From assembly GCA_963580455.1 (NCBI GenBank), contig OY756962.1, positions 14,712,001-14,776,000 on the forward strand: a stretch of 64,000 nucleotides of DNA, given 5' to 3'. The stretch comes from Euonymus europaeus. Its lineage: Eukaryota; Streptophyta; Magnoliopsida; Celastrales; Celastraceae. A model generated the notes under the pieces. The model worked only from the letters and a program-made list of their open reading frames with translations, searched no databases and was not told the DNA's origin. Shown one piece after another: positions 37,001-50,426 of the stretch (the first letter of the stretch is position 1; each line of letters opens with the position of its first letter). The position numbers and the translations under genes were made by a program.

Positions 37001-38960
37001 CTTCGGACCATCAAAGTTGCTCGGCGTACACTTTTTATTGTTCTTCTATGTCAAATTTTATGGGTATAAGCTTCCAAGATTATTTCGATGACAAAACACC
37101 AACTTTTTATCACAAATGGACAAAACCGTTAAAATCTCCTACATAGAGAGAGTTGAGCAACTTTGGACGAATAAAGTTGCTCCGGATACACTTTTTATTG
37201 TTCTTCTTTGTCAAATTTTATGAGTATAAGCTTCCTAGATTATTTCGATGATAAAACACCATCTTTCTATGACAAATGGACAAAACCGTTAAAAGCCCCC
37301 CCATAGAGAGAGTTGAGCAACTTCGGACCATCAAAGTTGGTCAGTGTACACTTTTTATTGTTATTCTATGTGAAATTTTATGAGTATAAGCTTCAAAGAT
37401 TATTTCGATTCCAAATCAACAACTTTCTTTGAGAAATAGACAAAACCGTTAAAAGCTCCTACATAGAGAGAGTTGAGCAACTTCGGACCAACACAGTTGC
37501 TCGGTGTACACTTTTTATTGTCCTTCTATGTCAAATTTTACAAGTATAAGCTTCCAAGATTACTTCGATGCCAAAACACCAACTTTTTATCACAAATGGA
37601 CAAAACCGTTAAAAGCTCCTCCATAGAGAGAGTTGAGCAACTTCGGACCAACAAAGTTGCTCGGGATACACTTTTTATTGTTCTTCTATGTCAAATTTTA
37701 CGAGTATAAGCTTCCTAGATTATTTCGATGCTAAAATACCATCTTTCTATGACAAATGGACAAAACCGTTAAAAGCCCCTCCATAGAGAGAGTTGAGCAA
37801 CTTCGGACCATCAAAGTTGATCGGTGTACACTTTTTATTGTTATTCTATGTCAAATTTTATGAGTATAAGCTTCGAAGATTATTTCGATTCCAAATCAAC
37901 AACTTTCTATGAGAAATGGACAAAACCGTTAAAAGCTCCTCCATAGAGAGAGTTGAGCAATTTCGAACCATCAAAGTTGCTCGATGTACACTTTTTATTG
38001 TTCTTCTATGTTAAATTTTATGAGTATAAGCTTCGAAGATTATTTCGATTCCAAATCAACAACTTTCTATGAGAAATGGACAAAACCGTTAAAAACTCCT
38101 CCATAGAGAGAGCTGAGCAACTTCGAACCATCAAAGTTGCTCGATGTACACTTTTTATTGTTCTTCTATGTTAAATTTTACGAGTATAAGCTTCCTAGAT
38201 TATTTCGATTCCAAAAAATGAACTTTTTACGACAAATGGACAAAACAGTTAAAATCTCCTCCATAGAGAGAGTTGAGCAACTTCGGACCAACACAGTTAC
38301 TCGGTGTACAGTTTTTACTGTCCTTCTATGTCAAATTTTACGAGTATAAGCTTCCAAGATTACTTCGATGCCAAAACACCAACTATTTATCACAAATGGA
38401 CAAAACCGTTAAAAGCTCCTCCATAGAGAGAGTTGAGCAACTTCGGACCAACAAAGTTTCTCGAGATACACTTTCTATTGTTCTTCTATGTCAAATTTTA
38501 CAAGTATAAGCTTCCTAGATTATTTCGATGCTAAAACACCATCTTTCTTTGAAAAATGTACAAAACCGTTAAAAGCCACTCCATAGAGAGAGTTGAGCAA
38601 CTTCGGACCATCAAAGTTGCTCGGTGTACACTTTTTATTGTTATTCTATGTCAAATTTTATGAGTATAAGCTTCGAAGATTATTTCGATTCCAAATCAAC
38701 AACTTTCTATGAGAAATGGACAAAACCGTTAAAAGCTCCTCCATAGAGAGAGTTGAGCAACTTCCAACCATCAAAGTTGCTCGATGTACACTTCTTACTG
38801 TTCTTCTATGTTAAATTTTACGAGTATAAGCTTCCTAGATTATTTCGATGCTAAAACACCATCTTTCTATGAAAAATGTACAAAACCGTTAAAAGCCCCT
38901 CCATAGAGAGAGTTGAGCAACTTCGGACCATCAAAGTTGCTCGGTGTACACTTTTTATTG
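37001..38960 (+). repeat. Mixed satellite monomers, donor-like block
   Basis: It holds GGCGTACAC with TATGGGTATAAG (37,020-37,070), TTTGGACGAATAAAG with CTCCGGATAC (37,160-37,190), and CTAAAATACC with GTTGATCGG (37,730-37,825). All of these marks recur at 40,097-40,594. No gene or insertion is visible. Confidence 0.75.
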
Positions 38961-41436
38961 TTATTCTATGTCAAATTTTACGAGTATAAGCTTCCAAGAT
39001 TATTTCTATTCCAAATCACGAACTTTCTATGAGAAATGAACAAAACTGATAAAAGCTCCTCCATATAGAGAGTTGAGCAACTTCGGACCATCAAAGTTGC
39101 TCGGTGTACACTTTTTATTGTTCTTCTATGTTAAAATTTACGAGTATAAGCTTCCTAGATTATTTCGATGACAAAAAATGAACTTTTTACGACAAATGGA
39201 AAAAACCGTTAAAATCCCCTCCATAGAGAGAGTTGAGCAACTTCGAACCATCAAAGTTGCTCGATGTACACTTTTTATTGTTCTTCTATGTTAAATTTTA
39301 CGAGTATAAGCTTCCTAGATTATTTCGATGCCAAAAAATGAACTTTTTACGACAAATGGACAAAACCGTTAAAATCTCCTCCATAGAGAGAGTTGAGCAA
39401 CTTCGGACCATTACAGTTGCTCGGTGTATACTTTTTATTGTTCTTCCATGTCAAATTTTATGAGTATAAGCTTCCAAGATTATTTCGATGACAAAACACC
39501 AACTTTTTATCACAAATGGACAAAACCGTTAAAATCTCCTACATAGAGAGAGTTGAGCAACTTCGGACGAACAAAGTTGCTTGGGATAAACTTTTTATTG
39601 TTCTTCTTTGTCAAATTTTATGAGTATAAGCTTCCTAGATTATTTCGATGCTAAAACACCATTTTTCTATGACAAATGGACAAAACCGTTAAAAGCCCCT
39701 CCATAGAGATAGTTGAGCAACTTCGGACCATCACAGTTGCTCGGTGTACACTTTTTATTGTTCTTCTATGTCAAATTTTACGAGTATAAGCTTCCAAGAT
39801 TACTTAGATGCTAAAACACCAACTTTTTATCACAAATGGACAAAACCGTCAAAAGCTCCTCCATAGAGAGAGTTGAGCAACTTCGGACCAACAAAGTTGC
39901 TCGGGATACACTTTTTTATGTTCTTCTATGTCAAGTTTTACTAGTGTAAGCTTCCTAGATTATTTCGTTGCAAAAACACCATCTTTCTATGACAAATGGA
40001 CAAAACCGTCAAATGCTCCTCCATAGAGAGAGTTGAGCAACTTCGGACCAACAAAGTTGCTCGGGATACACTTTTTATTGTTCTTCTATGTCAAATTTTA
40101 CGAGTATAAGCTTCCTAGATTATTTCGATGCTAAAATACCATCTTTCTATGACAAATGGACAAAACCGTTAAAAGCCCCTCCATAGAGAGAGTTGAGCAA
40201 CTTCGGACCATCAAAGTTGATCGGTGTACACTTTTTATTGTTATTCTATGTCAAATTTTATGAGTATAAGCTTCGAAGATTATTTCGATTCCAAATCAAC
40301 AACTTTCTATGAGAAATGGACAAAACCGTTAAAAGCTCCTCCATAGAGAGAGTTGAGCAATTTCGAACCATCAAAGTTGCTCGGCGTACACTTTTTATTG
40401 TTCTTCTATGTCAAATTTTATGGGTATAAGCTTCCAAGATTATTTCGATGACAAAACACCAACTTTTTATCACAAATGGACAAAACCGTTAAAATCTCCT
40501 ACATAGAGAGAGTTGAGCAACTTTGGACGAATAAAGTTGCTCCGGATACACTTTTTATTGTTCTTCTTTGTCAAATTTTATGAGTATAAGCTTCCAAGAT
40601 TATTTCGATGCCAAAACACAACCGTTTTATCACAAATGGACAAAACCGTTAAAATCTCCTACATAGAGAGAGTTGAGCAACTTCGGACCAACAAAGTTGC
40701 TCGGGATACACTTTTTATTGTTCTTCTTTGTCAAATTTTATGAGTATAAGCTTCGAAGATTATTTCGATGCTAAAACACCATCTTCCTATGACAAATGGA
40801 CAAAACCGTTAAAAGCCCCTCCATAGAGAGAGTTGAGCAACTTCGGACCATCAAAGTTGCTCGGTGTACACTTTTTATTGTTATTCCATGTTAAATTTTA
40901 TGAGTATAAGCTTCGTAGATTATTTCGATGCCGAAAAATGAACTTTTTACGACAAATGGAAAAAACCGTTAAAATCCCCTCCACAGAGAGAGTTGAGAAA
41001 CTTCGGACCATCAAAGTTGCTCGGTGTACACTTTTCATTGTTATTCTATGTCAAATTTTATGAGTATAACTTCCAAGATTATTTCGATTCCAAATCACTA
41101 ACTTTCTATGAGAAATAGACAAAACCGTTAAAAGCTCCTACATAGAGAGAGTTGAGCAACTTCGGACCAACAAAGTTGCTCGGGATATACTTTTTATTGT
41201 TCTTCTATGTCAAATTTTACGAGTATAAGCTTCCAAGATTACTTCGATGACAAAACACCAACTTTTAATCACAAATTGACAAAACCGTTAAAAGCTCCTC
41301 CTTAGAGAGAGTTGAGCAACTTCGGACCAACAAAGTTGCTCGGGATACACTTTTTATTGTTCATCTATGTCAAATTTTACGAGTATAAGCTTCCTAGATT
41401 ATTTCGATGCTAAAACACCATCTTTCTATGACAAAG
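38961..41436 (+). repeat. ~2.5-kb HOR, first copy, carrying a foreign patch
   Basis: It matches 41,479-43,950 at an offset of 2,516 except for 40,097-40,594. Marks are CGAACTTTC with GAACAAAAC, GTTAAAATTTACG, GTGTATAC with TTCCATGTC, TTGGGATAAAC, and TTTTACTAGTGTAAG with CGTTGCAAAAAC. A ...TATAACTTCC monomer that lost one base and its HindIII site is at 41,061-41,075. Confidence 0.78.
40097..40594 (+). repeat. ~500-bp patch of 37-38 kb type inside the 2.5-kb HOR
   Basis: The left piece (to about 40,380) matches 37,697-37,980 at an offset of 2,400, and the right piece matches 37,020-37,230 at an offset of 3,360. The internal switch lies within 40,367-40,383. The surrounding unit keeps its 2,516 spacing, so three monomers were replaced by three. 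Confidence 0.75.
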
Positions 41437-41553
41437 GGATAAAACCGTTAAAAGCTCCAACATAGAGAGTTTATTGTTCTTCTATGTCAAATTTTACGAG
41501 TATAAGCTTCCAAGATTATTTCGATTCCAAATCACGAACTTTCTGTGAGAAAT
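41437..41553 (+). repeat. 117-bp deleted monomer 1
   Basis: CATAGAGAG is followed directly by TTTATTGTTC (junction near 41,470), a loss of 43 bases. The whole inverted repeat and the TGTACAC block are missing, while the HindIII site is kept. It starts GGGATAAAACC. Its tail has CTTTCTGTGAG, unlike the other four copies. Confidence 0.92.
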
Positions 41554-43952
41554 GAACAAAACCGATAAAAGCTCCTCCATATAGAGAGTTGAGCAACTTC
41601 GGACCATCAAAGTTGCTCGGTGTACACTTTTTATTGTTCTTCTATGTTAAAATTTACGAGTATAAGCTTCCTAGATTATTTCGATGACAAAAAATGAACT
41701 TTTTACGACAAATGGAAAAAACCGTTAAAATCCCCTCCATAGAGAGAGTTGAGCAACTTCGAACCATCAAAGTTGCTCGATGTACACTTTTTATTGTTCT
41801 TCTATGTTAAATTTTACGAGTATAAGCTTCCTAGATTATTTCGATGCCAAAAAATGAACTTTTTACGACAAATGGACAAAACCGTTAAAATCTCCTCCAT
41901 AGAGAGAGTTGAGCAACTTCGGACCATCACAGTTGCTCGGTGTATACTTTTTATTGTTCTTCCATGTCAAATTTTATGAGTATAAGCTTCCAAGATTATT
42001 TCGATGACAAAACACCAACTTTTTATCACAAATGGACAAAACCGTTAAAATCTCCTACATAGAGAGAGTTGAGCAACTTCGGACGAACAAAGTTGCTTGG
42101 GATAAACTTTTTATTGTTCTTCTTTGTCAAATTTTATGAGTATAAGCTTCCTAGATTATTTCGATGCTAAAACACCATTTTTCTATGATAAATGGACAAA
42201 ACTGTTAAAAGCCCCTCCATAGAGATAGTTGAGCAACTTCGGACCATCACAGTTGCTCGGTGTACACTTTTTATTGTTCTTCTATGTCAAATTTTACGAG
42301 TATAAGCTTCCAAGATTACTTAGATGCTAAAACACCAACTTTTTATCACAAATGGACAAAACCGTCAAAAGCTCCTCCATAGAGAGAGTTGAGCAACTTC
42401 GGACCAACAAAGTTGCTCGGGATACACTTTTTTATGTTCTTCTATGTCAAGTTTTACTAGTGTAAGCTTCCTAGATTATTTCGTTGCAAAAACACCATCT
42501 TTCTATGACAAATGGACAAAACCGTCAAATGCTCCTCCATAGAGAGAGTTGAGCAACTTCGGACCAACAAAGTTGCTCGGGATACACTTTTTATTGTTCT
42601 TCTATGTCAAATTTTACGAGTGTAAGATTCCTAGAATATTTCGATGCTAAAACACCATCTTTCTATGACAAATGGACAAAACCGTTAAAAGCTCCTCCAT
42701 AGAGAGAGTTGAGCAACTTCGGACCATCAAAGTTGCTCGGTGTACACTTTTTATTGTTCTTCTATGTCAAATTTTATGAGTATAAGCTTCCAAGATTATT
42801 TCGATTCCAAATCACCAACTTTCTATGAGAAATGGACAAAACCGGTAAAAGCTCCTCCATAGATAGAGTTGAGCAACTTCGAACTAACTAAGTTGCTCAG
42901 GATACACTTTTTATTGTTCTTTTTTGTCAAATTTTACGAGTATAAGCTTCCTAGATTTTTTCGATGCTAAAACACTATCTTTCTGTGACAAATGGACAAA
43001 ACCGTTAAAAGCCCCTCCATGGAGAGAGTTGAGCAACTTCGGACCATCAAAGTTGCTCGGTGTACACTTTTTTTTGTTCTTCTATGTCAAATTTTATGAG
43101 TATAAGCTTCCAAGATTATTTCGATGCCAAAACACAACCGTTTTATCACAAATGGACAAAACCGTTAAAATCTCCTACATAGAGAGAGTTGAGCAACTTC
43201 GGACCAACAAAGTTGCTCGGGATACACTTTTTATTGTTCTTCTTTGTCAAATTTTATGAGTATAAGCTTCGAAGATTATTTCGATGCTAAAACACCATCT
43301 TCCTATGACAAATGGACAAAACCGTTAAAAGCCCCTCCATAGAGAGAGTTGAACAACTTCGGACCATCAAAGTTGCTCGGTGTACACTTTTTATTGTTAT
43401 TCCATGTTAAATTTTATGAGTATAAGCTTCGTAGATTATTTCGATGCCGAAAAATGAACTTTTTACGACAAATGGAAAAAACCGTTAAAATCCCCTCCAC
43501 AGAGAGAGTTGAGAAACTTCGGACCATCAAAGTTGCTCGGTGTACACTTTTCATTGTTATTCTATGTCAAATTTTATGAGTATAACTTCCAAGATTATTT
43601 CGATTCCAAATCACTAACTTTCTATGAGAAATAGACAAAACCGTTAAAAGCTCCTACATAGAGAGAGTTGAGCAACTTCGGACCAACAAAGTTGCTCGGG
43701 ATATACTTTTTATTGTTCTTCTATGTCAAATTTTACGAGTATAAGCTTCCAAGATTACTTCGATGACAAAACACCAACTTTTAATCACAAATTGACAAAA
43801 CCGTTAAAAGCTCCTCCTTAGAGAGAGTTGAGCAACTTCGGACCAACAAAGTTGCTCGGGATACACTTTTTATTGTTCATCTATGTCAAATTTTACGAGT
43901 ATAAGCTTCCTAGATTATTTCGATGCTAAAACACCATCTTTCTATGACAAAG
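41437..43952 (+). repeat. 2,516-bp HOR unit
   Basis: This unit runs from one 117-bp monomer to the next. The length is 16 x 160 minus the 43-base deletion minus one base lost in TATAACTTCC (43,581-43,590). Its right half introduces the CCATGGAGAGAG monomer with TACACTTTTTTTTG (near 43,020 and 43,070), which then marks the array to 62.4 kb. Confidence 0.85.
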
Positions 43953-44069
43953 GGATAAAACCGTTAAAAGCTCCAACATAGAGAGTTTATTGTTCTTCTA
44001 TGTCAAATTTTACGAGTATAAGCTTCCAAGATTATTTCGATTCCAAATCACGAACTTTCTATGAGAAAT
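43953..44069 (+). repeat. 117-bp deleted monomer 2
   Basis: It has the same 43-base junction (near 43,986) and an AAAGGGATAAAACC start shared with copies 1 and 3. It lies 2,516 bases after copy 1. Confidence 0.92.
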
Positions 44070-44479
44070 GAACAAAACCGATAAAAGCTCCTCCATATAG
44101 AGAGTTGAGCAACTTCGGACCATCAAAGTTGCTCGGTGTACACTTTTTATTGTTCTTCTATGTTAAAATTTACGAGTATAAGCTTCCTAGATTATTTCGA
44201 TGACAAAAAATGAACTTTTTACGACAAATGGAAAAAACCGTTAAAATCCCCTCCATAGAGAGAGTTGAGCAACTTCGAACCATCAAAGTTGCTCGATGTA
44301 CACTTTTTATTGTTGTTCTATGTTAAATTTTACGAGTATAAGCTTCCTAGATTATTTCGATGCCAAAAAATGAACTTTTTACGACAAATGGACAAAACCG
44401 TTAAAATCTCCTCCATAGAGAGAGTTGAGCAACTTCGGACCATCACAGTTGCTCGGTGTATACTTTTTATTGTTCTTCC

Positions 44480-44522
44480 ATGTCAAATTTTATGAGTATA
44501 AGCTTCCAAGATTATTTCGATG
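44480..44522 (+). other. Breakpoint of the seven-monomer loss
   Basis: The last left-parent base is in TTCTTCCATGTC (44,479) and the first right-parent base is in GATGCCAAAACACAACC (44,523). The 43 bases between are the same in both parents, consistent with homologous unequal exchange in register. Confidence 0.82.
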
Positions 44523-45348
44523 CCAAAACACAACCGTTTTATCACAAATGGACAAAACCGTTAAAATCTCCTACATAGAGAGAGTTGAGCAACTTCGGAC
44601 CAACAAAGTTGCTCGGGATACACTTTTTATTGTTCTTCTTTGTCAAATTTTATGAGTATAAGCTTCGAAGATTATTTCGATGCTAAAACACCATCTTCCT
44701 ATGACAAATGGACAAAACCGTTAAAAGCCCCTCCATAGAGAGAGTTGAGCAACTTCGGACCATCAAAGTTGCTCGGTGTACACTTTTTATTGTTATTCCA
44801 TGTTAAATTTTATGAGTATAAGCTTCGTAGATTATTTCGATGCCGAAAAATGAACTTTTTACGACAAATGGAAAAAACCGTTAAAATCCCCTCCACAGAG
44901 AGAGTTGAGAAACTTCGGACCATCAAAGTTGCTCGGTGTACACTTTTCATTGTTATTCTATGTCAAATTTTATGAGTATAACTTCCAAGATTATTTCGAT
45001 TCCAAATCACTAACTTTCTATGAGAAATAGACAAAACCGTTAAAAGCTCCTACATAGAGAGAGTTGAGCAACTTCGGACCAACAAAGTTGCTCGGGATAT
45101 ACTTTTTATTGTTCTTCTATGTCAAATTTTACGAGTATAAGCTTCCAAGATTACTTCGATGACAAAACACCAACTTTTAATCACAAATTGACAAAACCGT
45201 TAAAAGCTCCTCCTTAGAGAGAGTTGAGCAACTTCGGACCAACAAAGTTGCTCGGGATACACTTTTTATTGTTCATCTATGTCAAATTTTACGAGTATAA
45301 GCTTCCTAGATTATTTCGATGCTAAAACACCATCTTTCTATGACAAAG

Positions 45349-45465
45349 GGATAAAACCGTTAAAAGCTCCAACATAGAGAGTTTATTGTTCTTCTATGTC
45401 AAATTTTACGAGTATAAGCTTCCAAGATTATTTCGATTCCAAATCACGAACTTTCTATGAGAAAT
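45349..45465 (+). repeat. 117-bp deleted monomer 3
   Basis: It lies only 1,396 bases after copy 2, because the intervening unit lost seven monomers. It is otherwise the same as copy 2 in start and junction. Confidence 0.92.
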
Positions 45466-46997
45466 GAACAAAACCGATAAAAGCTCCTCCATATAGAGAG
45501 TTGAGCAACTTCGGACCATCAAAGTTGCTCGGTGTACACTTTTTATTGTTCTTCTATGTTAAAATTTACGAGTATAAGCTTCCTTGATTATTTCGATGAC
45601 AAAAAATGAACTTTTTACGACAAATGGAAAAAACCGTTAAAATCCCCTCCATAGAGAGAGTTGAGCAACTTCGAACCATCAAAGTTGCTCGATGTACACT
45701 TTTTATTGTTCTTCTATGTTAAATTTTACGAGTATAAGCTTCCTAGATTATTTCGATGCCAAAAAATGAACTTTTTACGACAAATGGACAAAACCGTTAA
45801 AATCTCCTCCATAGAGAGAGTTGAGCAACTTCGGACCATCACAGTTGCTCGGTGTATACTTTTTATTGTTCTTCCATGTCAAATTTTATGAGTATAAGCT
45901 TCCAAGATTATTTCGATGACAAAACACCAACTTTTTATCACAAATGGACAAAACCGTTAAAATCTCCTACATAGAGAGAGTTGAGCAACTTCGGACGAAC
46001 AAAGTTGCTTGGGATAAACTTTTTATTGTTCTTCTTTGTCAAATTTTATGAGTATAAGCTTCCTAGATTATTTCGATGCTAAAACACCATTTTTCTATGA
46101 TAAATGGACAAAACTGTTAAAAGCCCCTCCATAGAGATAGTTGAGCAACTTCGGACCATCACAGTTGCTCGGTGTACACTTTTTATTGTTCTTCTATGTC
46201 AAATTTTACGAGTATAAGCTTCCAAGATTACTTCGATGCTAAAACACCAACTTTTTTATCACAAATGGACAAAACCGTCAAAAGCTCCTCCATAGAGAGA
46301 GTTGAGCAACTTCGGACCAACAAAGTTGCTCGGGATACACTTTTTTATGTTCTTCTATGTCAAGTTTTACTAGTGTAAGCTTCCTAGATTATTTCGTTGC
46401 AAAAACACCATCTTTCTATGACAAATGGACAAAACCGTCAAATGCTCCTCCATAGAGAGAGTTGAGCAACTTCGGACCAACAAAGTTGCTCGGGATACAC
46501 TTTTTATTGTTCTTCTATGTCAAATTTTACGAGTGTAAGATTCCTAGAATATTTCGATGCTAAAACACCATCTTTCTATGACAAATGGACAAAACCGTTA
46601 AAAGCTCCTCCATAGAGAGAGTTGAGCAACTTCGGACCATCAAAGTTGCTCGGTGTACACTTTTTATTGTTCTTCTATGTCAAATTTTATGAGTATAAGC
46701 TTCCAAGATTATTTCGATTCCAAATCACCAACTTTCTATGAGAAATGGACAAAACCGCTAAAAGCTCCTCCATAGAAAGAGTTGAGCAACTTCGAACTAA
46801 CTAAGTTGCTCAGGATACACTTTTTATTGTTCTTTTTTGTCAAATTTTACGAGTATAAGCTTCCTAGATTTTTTCGATGCTAAAACACTATCTTTCTGTG
46901 ACAAATGGACAAAACCGTTAAAAGCCCCTCCATGGAGAGAGTCGAGCAACTTCGGACCATCAAAGTTGCTCGGTGTACACTTTTTTTTGTTCTTCTA

Positions 46998-47957
46998 TGT
47001 CAAATTTTATGAGTATAAGCTTCGAAGATTATTTCGATGCTAAAACACCATCTTCCTATGACAAATGGACAAAACCGTTAAAAGCCCCTCCACACAGAGA
47101 GTTGAGCAACATCGGACCATCAAAGTTGCTCGGTGTACACTATTTATTGTTATTCTATGTTAAATTTTATGAGTATAAGCTTCGTAGATTATTTCGATGA
47201 CAAAAAATGAACTTTTTACGACAAATGGAAAAAACCGTTAAAATCCCCTCCATAGAGAGAGTTGAGCAACTTCGGACCATCAAAGTTGCCCGGTGTACAC
47301 TTTTTATTGTTATTCTATGTCAAATTTTATGAGTATAAGCTTCCAAGATTATTTCGATGCCAAAACACAACCGTTTTATCACAAATGCACAAAACCGTTA
47401 AAATCTCCTACATAGAGAGAGTTGAGCAACTTCGGACCAACAAAGTTGCTCGGGATACACTTTTTATTGTTCTTCTTTGTCAAATTTTATGAGTATAAGC
47501 TTCGAAGATTATTTCGATGCTAAAACACCATCTTCCTATGACAAATGGACAAAACCGTTAAAAGCCCCTCCACACAGAGAGTTGAGCAACATCGGACCAT
47601 CAAAGTTGCTCGGTGTACACTATTTATTGTTATTCTATGTTAAATTTTATGAGTATAAGCTTCGTAGATTATTTCGATGACAAAAAATGAACTTTTTACG
47701 ACAAATGGAAAAAACCGTTAAAATCCCCTCCATAGAGAGAGTTGAGCAACTTCGGACCATCAAAGTTGCCCGGTGTACACTTTTTATTTTTATTCTATGT
47801 CAAATTTTATGAGTATAAGCTTCCAAGATTATTTCGATGCCAAAACACAATCGTTTTATCACAAATGCACAAAACCGTTAAAATCTCCTACATAGAGAGA
47901 GTTGAGCAACTTCGGACCAACAAAGTTGCTCGGGATACACTTTTTATTGTTCTTCTT
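46998..47957 (+). repeat. 480-bp three-monomer tandem duplication (two copies)
   Basis: Copy 1 is about 46,998-47,477 and copy 2 about 47,478-47,957. Marks are CCACACAGAG, CAACATCGG, TACACTATTTATTG, GTTGCCCGG and CAAATGCAC, each seen at both places 480 bases apart. The differences I saw are TTTTTATTTTTATTC and CACAATCG in copy 2. The CATCTTCC tail starts a third time, but without CCACACAG. Confidence 0.85.
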
Positions 47958-48507
47958 TGTCAAATTTTATGAGTATAAGCTTCGAAGATTATTTCGATGC
48001 TAAAACACCATCTTCCTATGACAAATGGACAAAACCGTTAAAAGCCCCTCCATAGAGAGAGTTGAGCAACTTCGGACCATCAAAGTTGCTCGGTGTACAC
48101 TTTTTATTGTTATTCTATGTTAAATTTTATGAGTATAAGCTTCGTAGATTATTTCGATGCCGAAAAATGAACTTTTTACGACAAATGGAAAAAACCGTTA
48201 AAATCCCCTCCACAGAAAGAGTTGAGCAACTTCGGACCATCAAAGTTGCTCGGTGTACACTTTTTATTGTTATTCTATGTCAAATTTTATGAGTATAAGC
48301 TTCCAAGATTATTTCGATTCCAAATCACTAACTTTCTATGAGAAATAGACAAAACCGTTAAAAGCTCCTACATAGAGAGAGTTGAGCAACTTCGGACCAA
48401 CAAAGTTGCTCGGGATATACTTTTTATTGTTCTTCTATGTCAAATTTTACGAGTATAAGCTTCCAAGATTACTTCGATGACAAAACACCAACTTTTAATC
48501 ACAAATT

Positions 48508-48523
48508 GACAAAACCGTTAAAA
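48508..48523 (+). other. Fusion breakpoint joining two HOR units
   Basis: The left parent is the CAAATTGACAAAACC monomer that elsewhere precedes the 117-bp monomer by one or two repeats. The right parent reads TTAAAATCTCCTACATAG followed by CGGACGAACAAAG. The skipped part includes the 117-bp monomer. Confidence 0.75.
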
Positions 48524-50426
48524 TCTCCTACATAGAGAGAGTTGAGCAACTTCGGACGAACAAAGTTGCTTGGGATAAACTTTTTATTGTTCTTCTTTGT
48601 CAAATTTTATGAGTATAAGCTTCCTAGATTATTTCGATGCTAAAACACCATTTTTCTATGACAAATGGACAAAACCGTTAAAAGCCCCTCCATAGAGATA
48701 GTTGAGCAACTTCGGACCATCACAGTTGCTCGGTGTACACTTTTTATTGTTCTTCTATGTCAAATTTTACGAGTATAAGCTTCCAAGATTACTTAGATGC
48801 TAAAACACCAACTTTTTATCACAAATGGACAAAACCGTCAAAAGCTCCTCCATAGAGAGAGTTGAGCAACTTCGGACCAACAAAGTTGCTCGGGATACAC
48901 TTTTTTATGTTCTTCTATGTCAAGTTTTACTAGTGTAAGCTTCCTAGATTATTTCGTTGCAAAAACACCATCTTTCTATGACAAATGGACAAAACCGTCA
49001 AATGCTCCTCCATAGAGAGAGTTGAGCAACTTCGGACCAACAAAGTTGCTCGGGATACACTTTTTATTGTTCTTCTATGTCAAATTTTACGAGTGTAAGA
49101 TTCCTAGAATATTTCGATGCTAAAACACCATCTTTCTATGACAAATGGACAAAACCGTTAAAAGCTCCACCATAGAGAGAGTTGAGCAACTTCGGACCAT
49201 CAAAGTTGCTCGGTGTACACTTTTTATTGTTCTTCTATGTCAAATTTTATGAGTATAAGCTTCCAAGATTATTTCGATTCCAAATCACCAACTTTCTATG
49301 AGAAATGGACAAAACCGGTAAAAGCTCCTCCATAGAAAGAGTTGTGCAACTTCGAACTAACTAAGTTGCTCAGGATACACTTTTTATTGTTCTTTTTTGT
49401 CAAATTTTACGAGTATAAGCTTCCTAGATTTTTTCGATGCTAAAACACTATCTTTCTGTGACAAATGGACAAAACCGTTAAAAGCCCCTCCATGGAGAGA
49501 GTTGAGCAACTTCGGACCATCAAAGTTGCTCGGTGTACACTTTTTTTTGTTCTTCTATGTCAAATTTTATGAGTATAAGCTTCCAAGATTATTTCGATGC
49601 CAAAACACAACCGTTTTATCACAAATGGACAAAACCGTTAAAATCTCCTACATAGAGAGAGTTGAGCAACTTCGGACCAACAAAGTTTCTCGGGATACAC
49701 TTTTTATTGTTCTTCTTTGTCAAATTTTATGAGTATAAGCTTCGAAGATTATTTCGATGCTAAAACACCATCTTCCTATGACAAATGGACAAAACCGTTA
49801 AAAGCCCCTCCATAGAGAGAGTTGAGCAACTTCGGACCATCAAAGTTGCTCGGTGTACACTTTTTATTGTTATTCCATGTTAAATTTTATGAGTATAAGC
49901 TTCGTAGATTATTTCGATGCCGAAAAATGAACTTTTTACGACAAATGGAAAAAACCGTTAAAATCCCCTCCACAGAGAGAGTTGAGAAACTTCGGACCAT
50001 CAAAGTTGCTCGGTGTACATTTTTCATTGTTATTCTATGTGAAATTTTATGAGTATAAGCTTCCAAGATTATTTCGATTCCAAATCACTAACTTTCTATG
50101 AGAAATAGACAAAACCGTTAAAAGCTCCTACATAGAGAGAGTTGAGCAACTTCGGACCAACAAAGTCGCTCGGGATATACTTTTTATTGTTCTTCTATGT
50201 CAAATTTTACGAGTATAAGCTTCCGAGATTACTTCGATGACAAAACACCAACTTTTAATCACAAATTGACAAAACCGTTAAAAGCTCCTCCTTAGAGAGA
50301 GTTGAGCAACTTCGGACCAACAAAGTTGCTCGGGATACACTTTTTATTGTTCATCTATGTCAAATTTTACGAGTATAAGCTTCCTAGATTATTTCGATGC
50401 TAAAACACCATCTTTCTATGATAAAT

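Larger units (their letters stand above)
43953..45348 (+). repeat. 1,396-bp HOR unit (seven monomers lost)
   Basis: The unit is exactly 1,120 bases (7 x 160) shorter than its neighbour. Left of the break it matches 41,437-42,000, and right of it 43,120-43,952. It keeps the TATAACTTCC single-base loss (44,975-44,984). Confidence 0.85.
45349..50426 (+). repeat. 5,078-bp compound HOR unit
   Basis: This is about two ~2.5-kb units fused. The 117-bp monomer that should divide them is missing at about 48,508-48,523. One extra T lies near 46,252 (TTTTTTATCAC). One monomer is skipped near 47,000, and a 480-bp tandem duplication follows. The second half has TATAAGCTTCC intact where the earlier units have TATAACTTCC. 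Confidence 0.8.

Noticed and set aside
42924..43259. 111-codon open frame, also at 49,397, 51,914, 55,070, 58,269 and 62,269
   Set aside because: It recurs only because the same HOR segment recurs. In the related monomer order at 46,837 and 60,669 it is cut short, and nothing suggests selection for coding.
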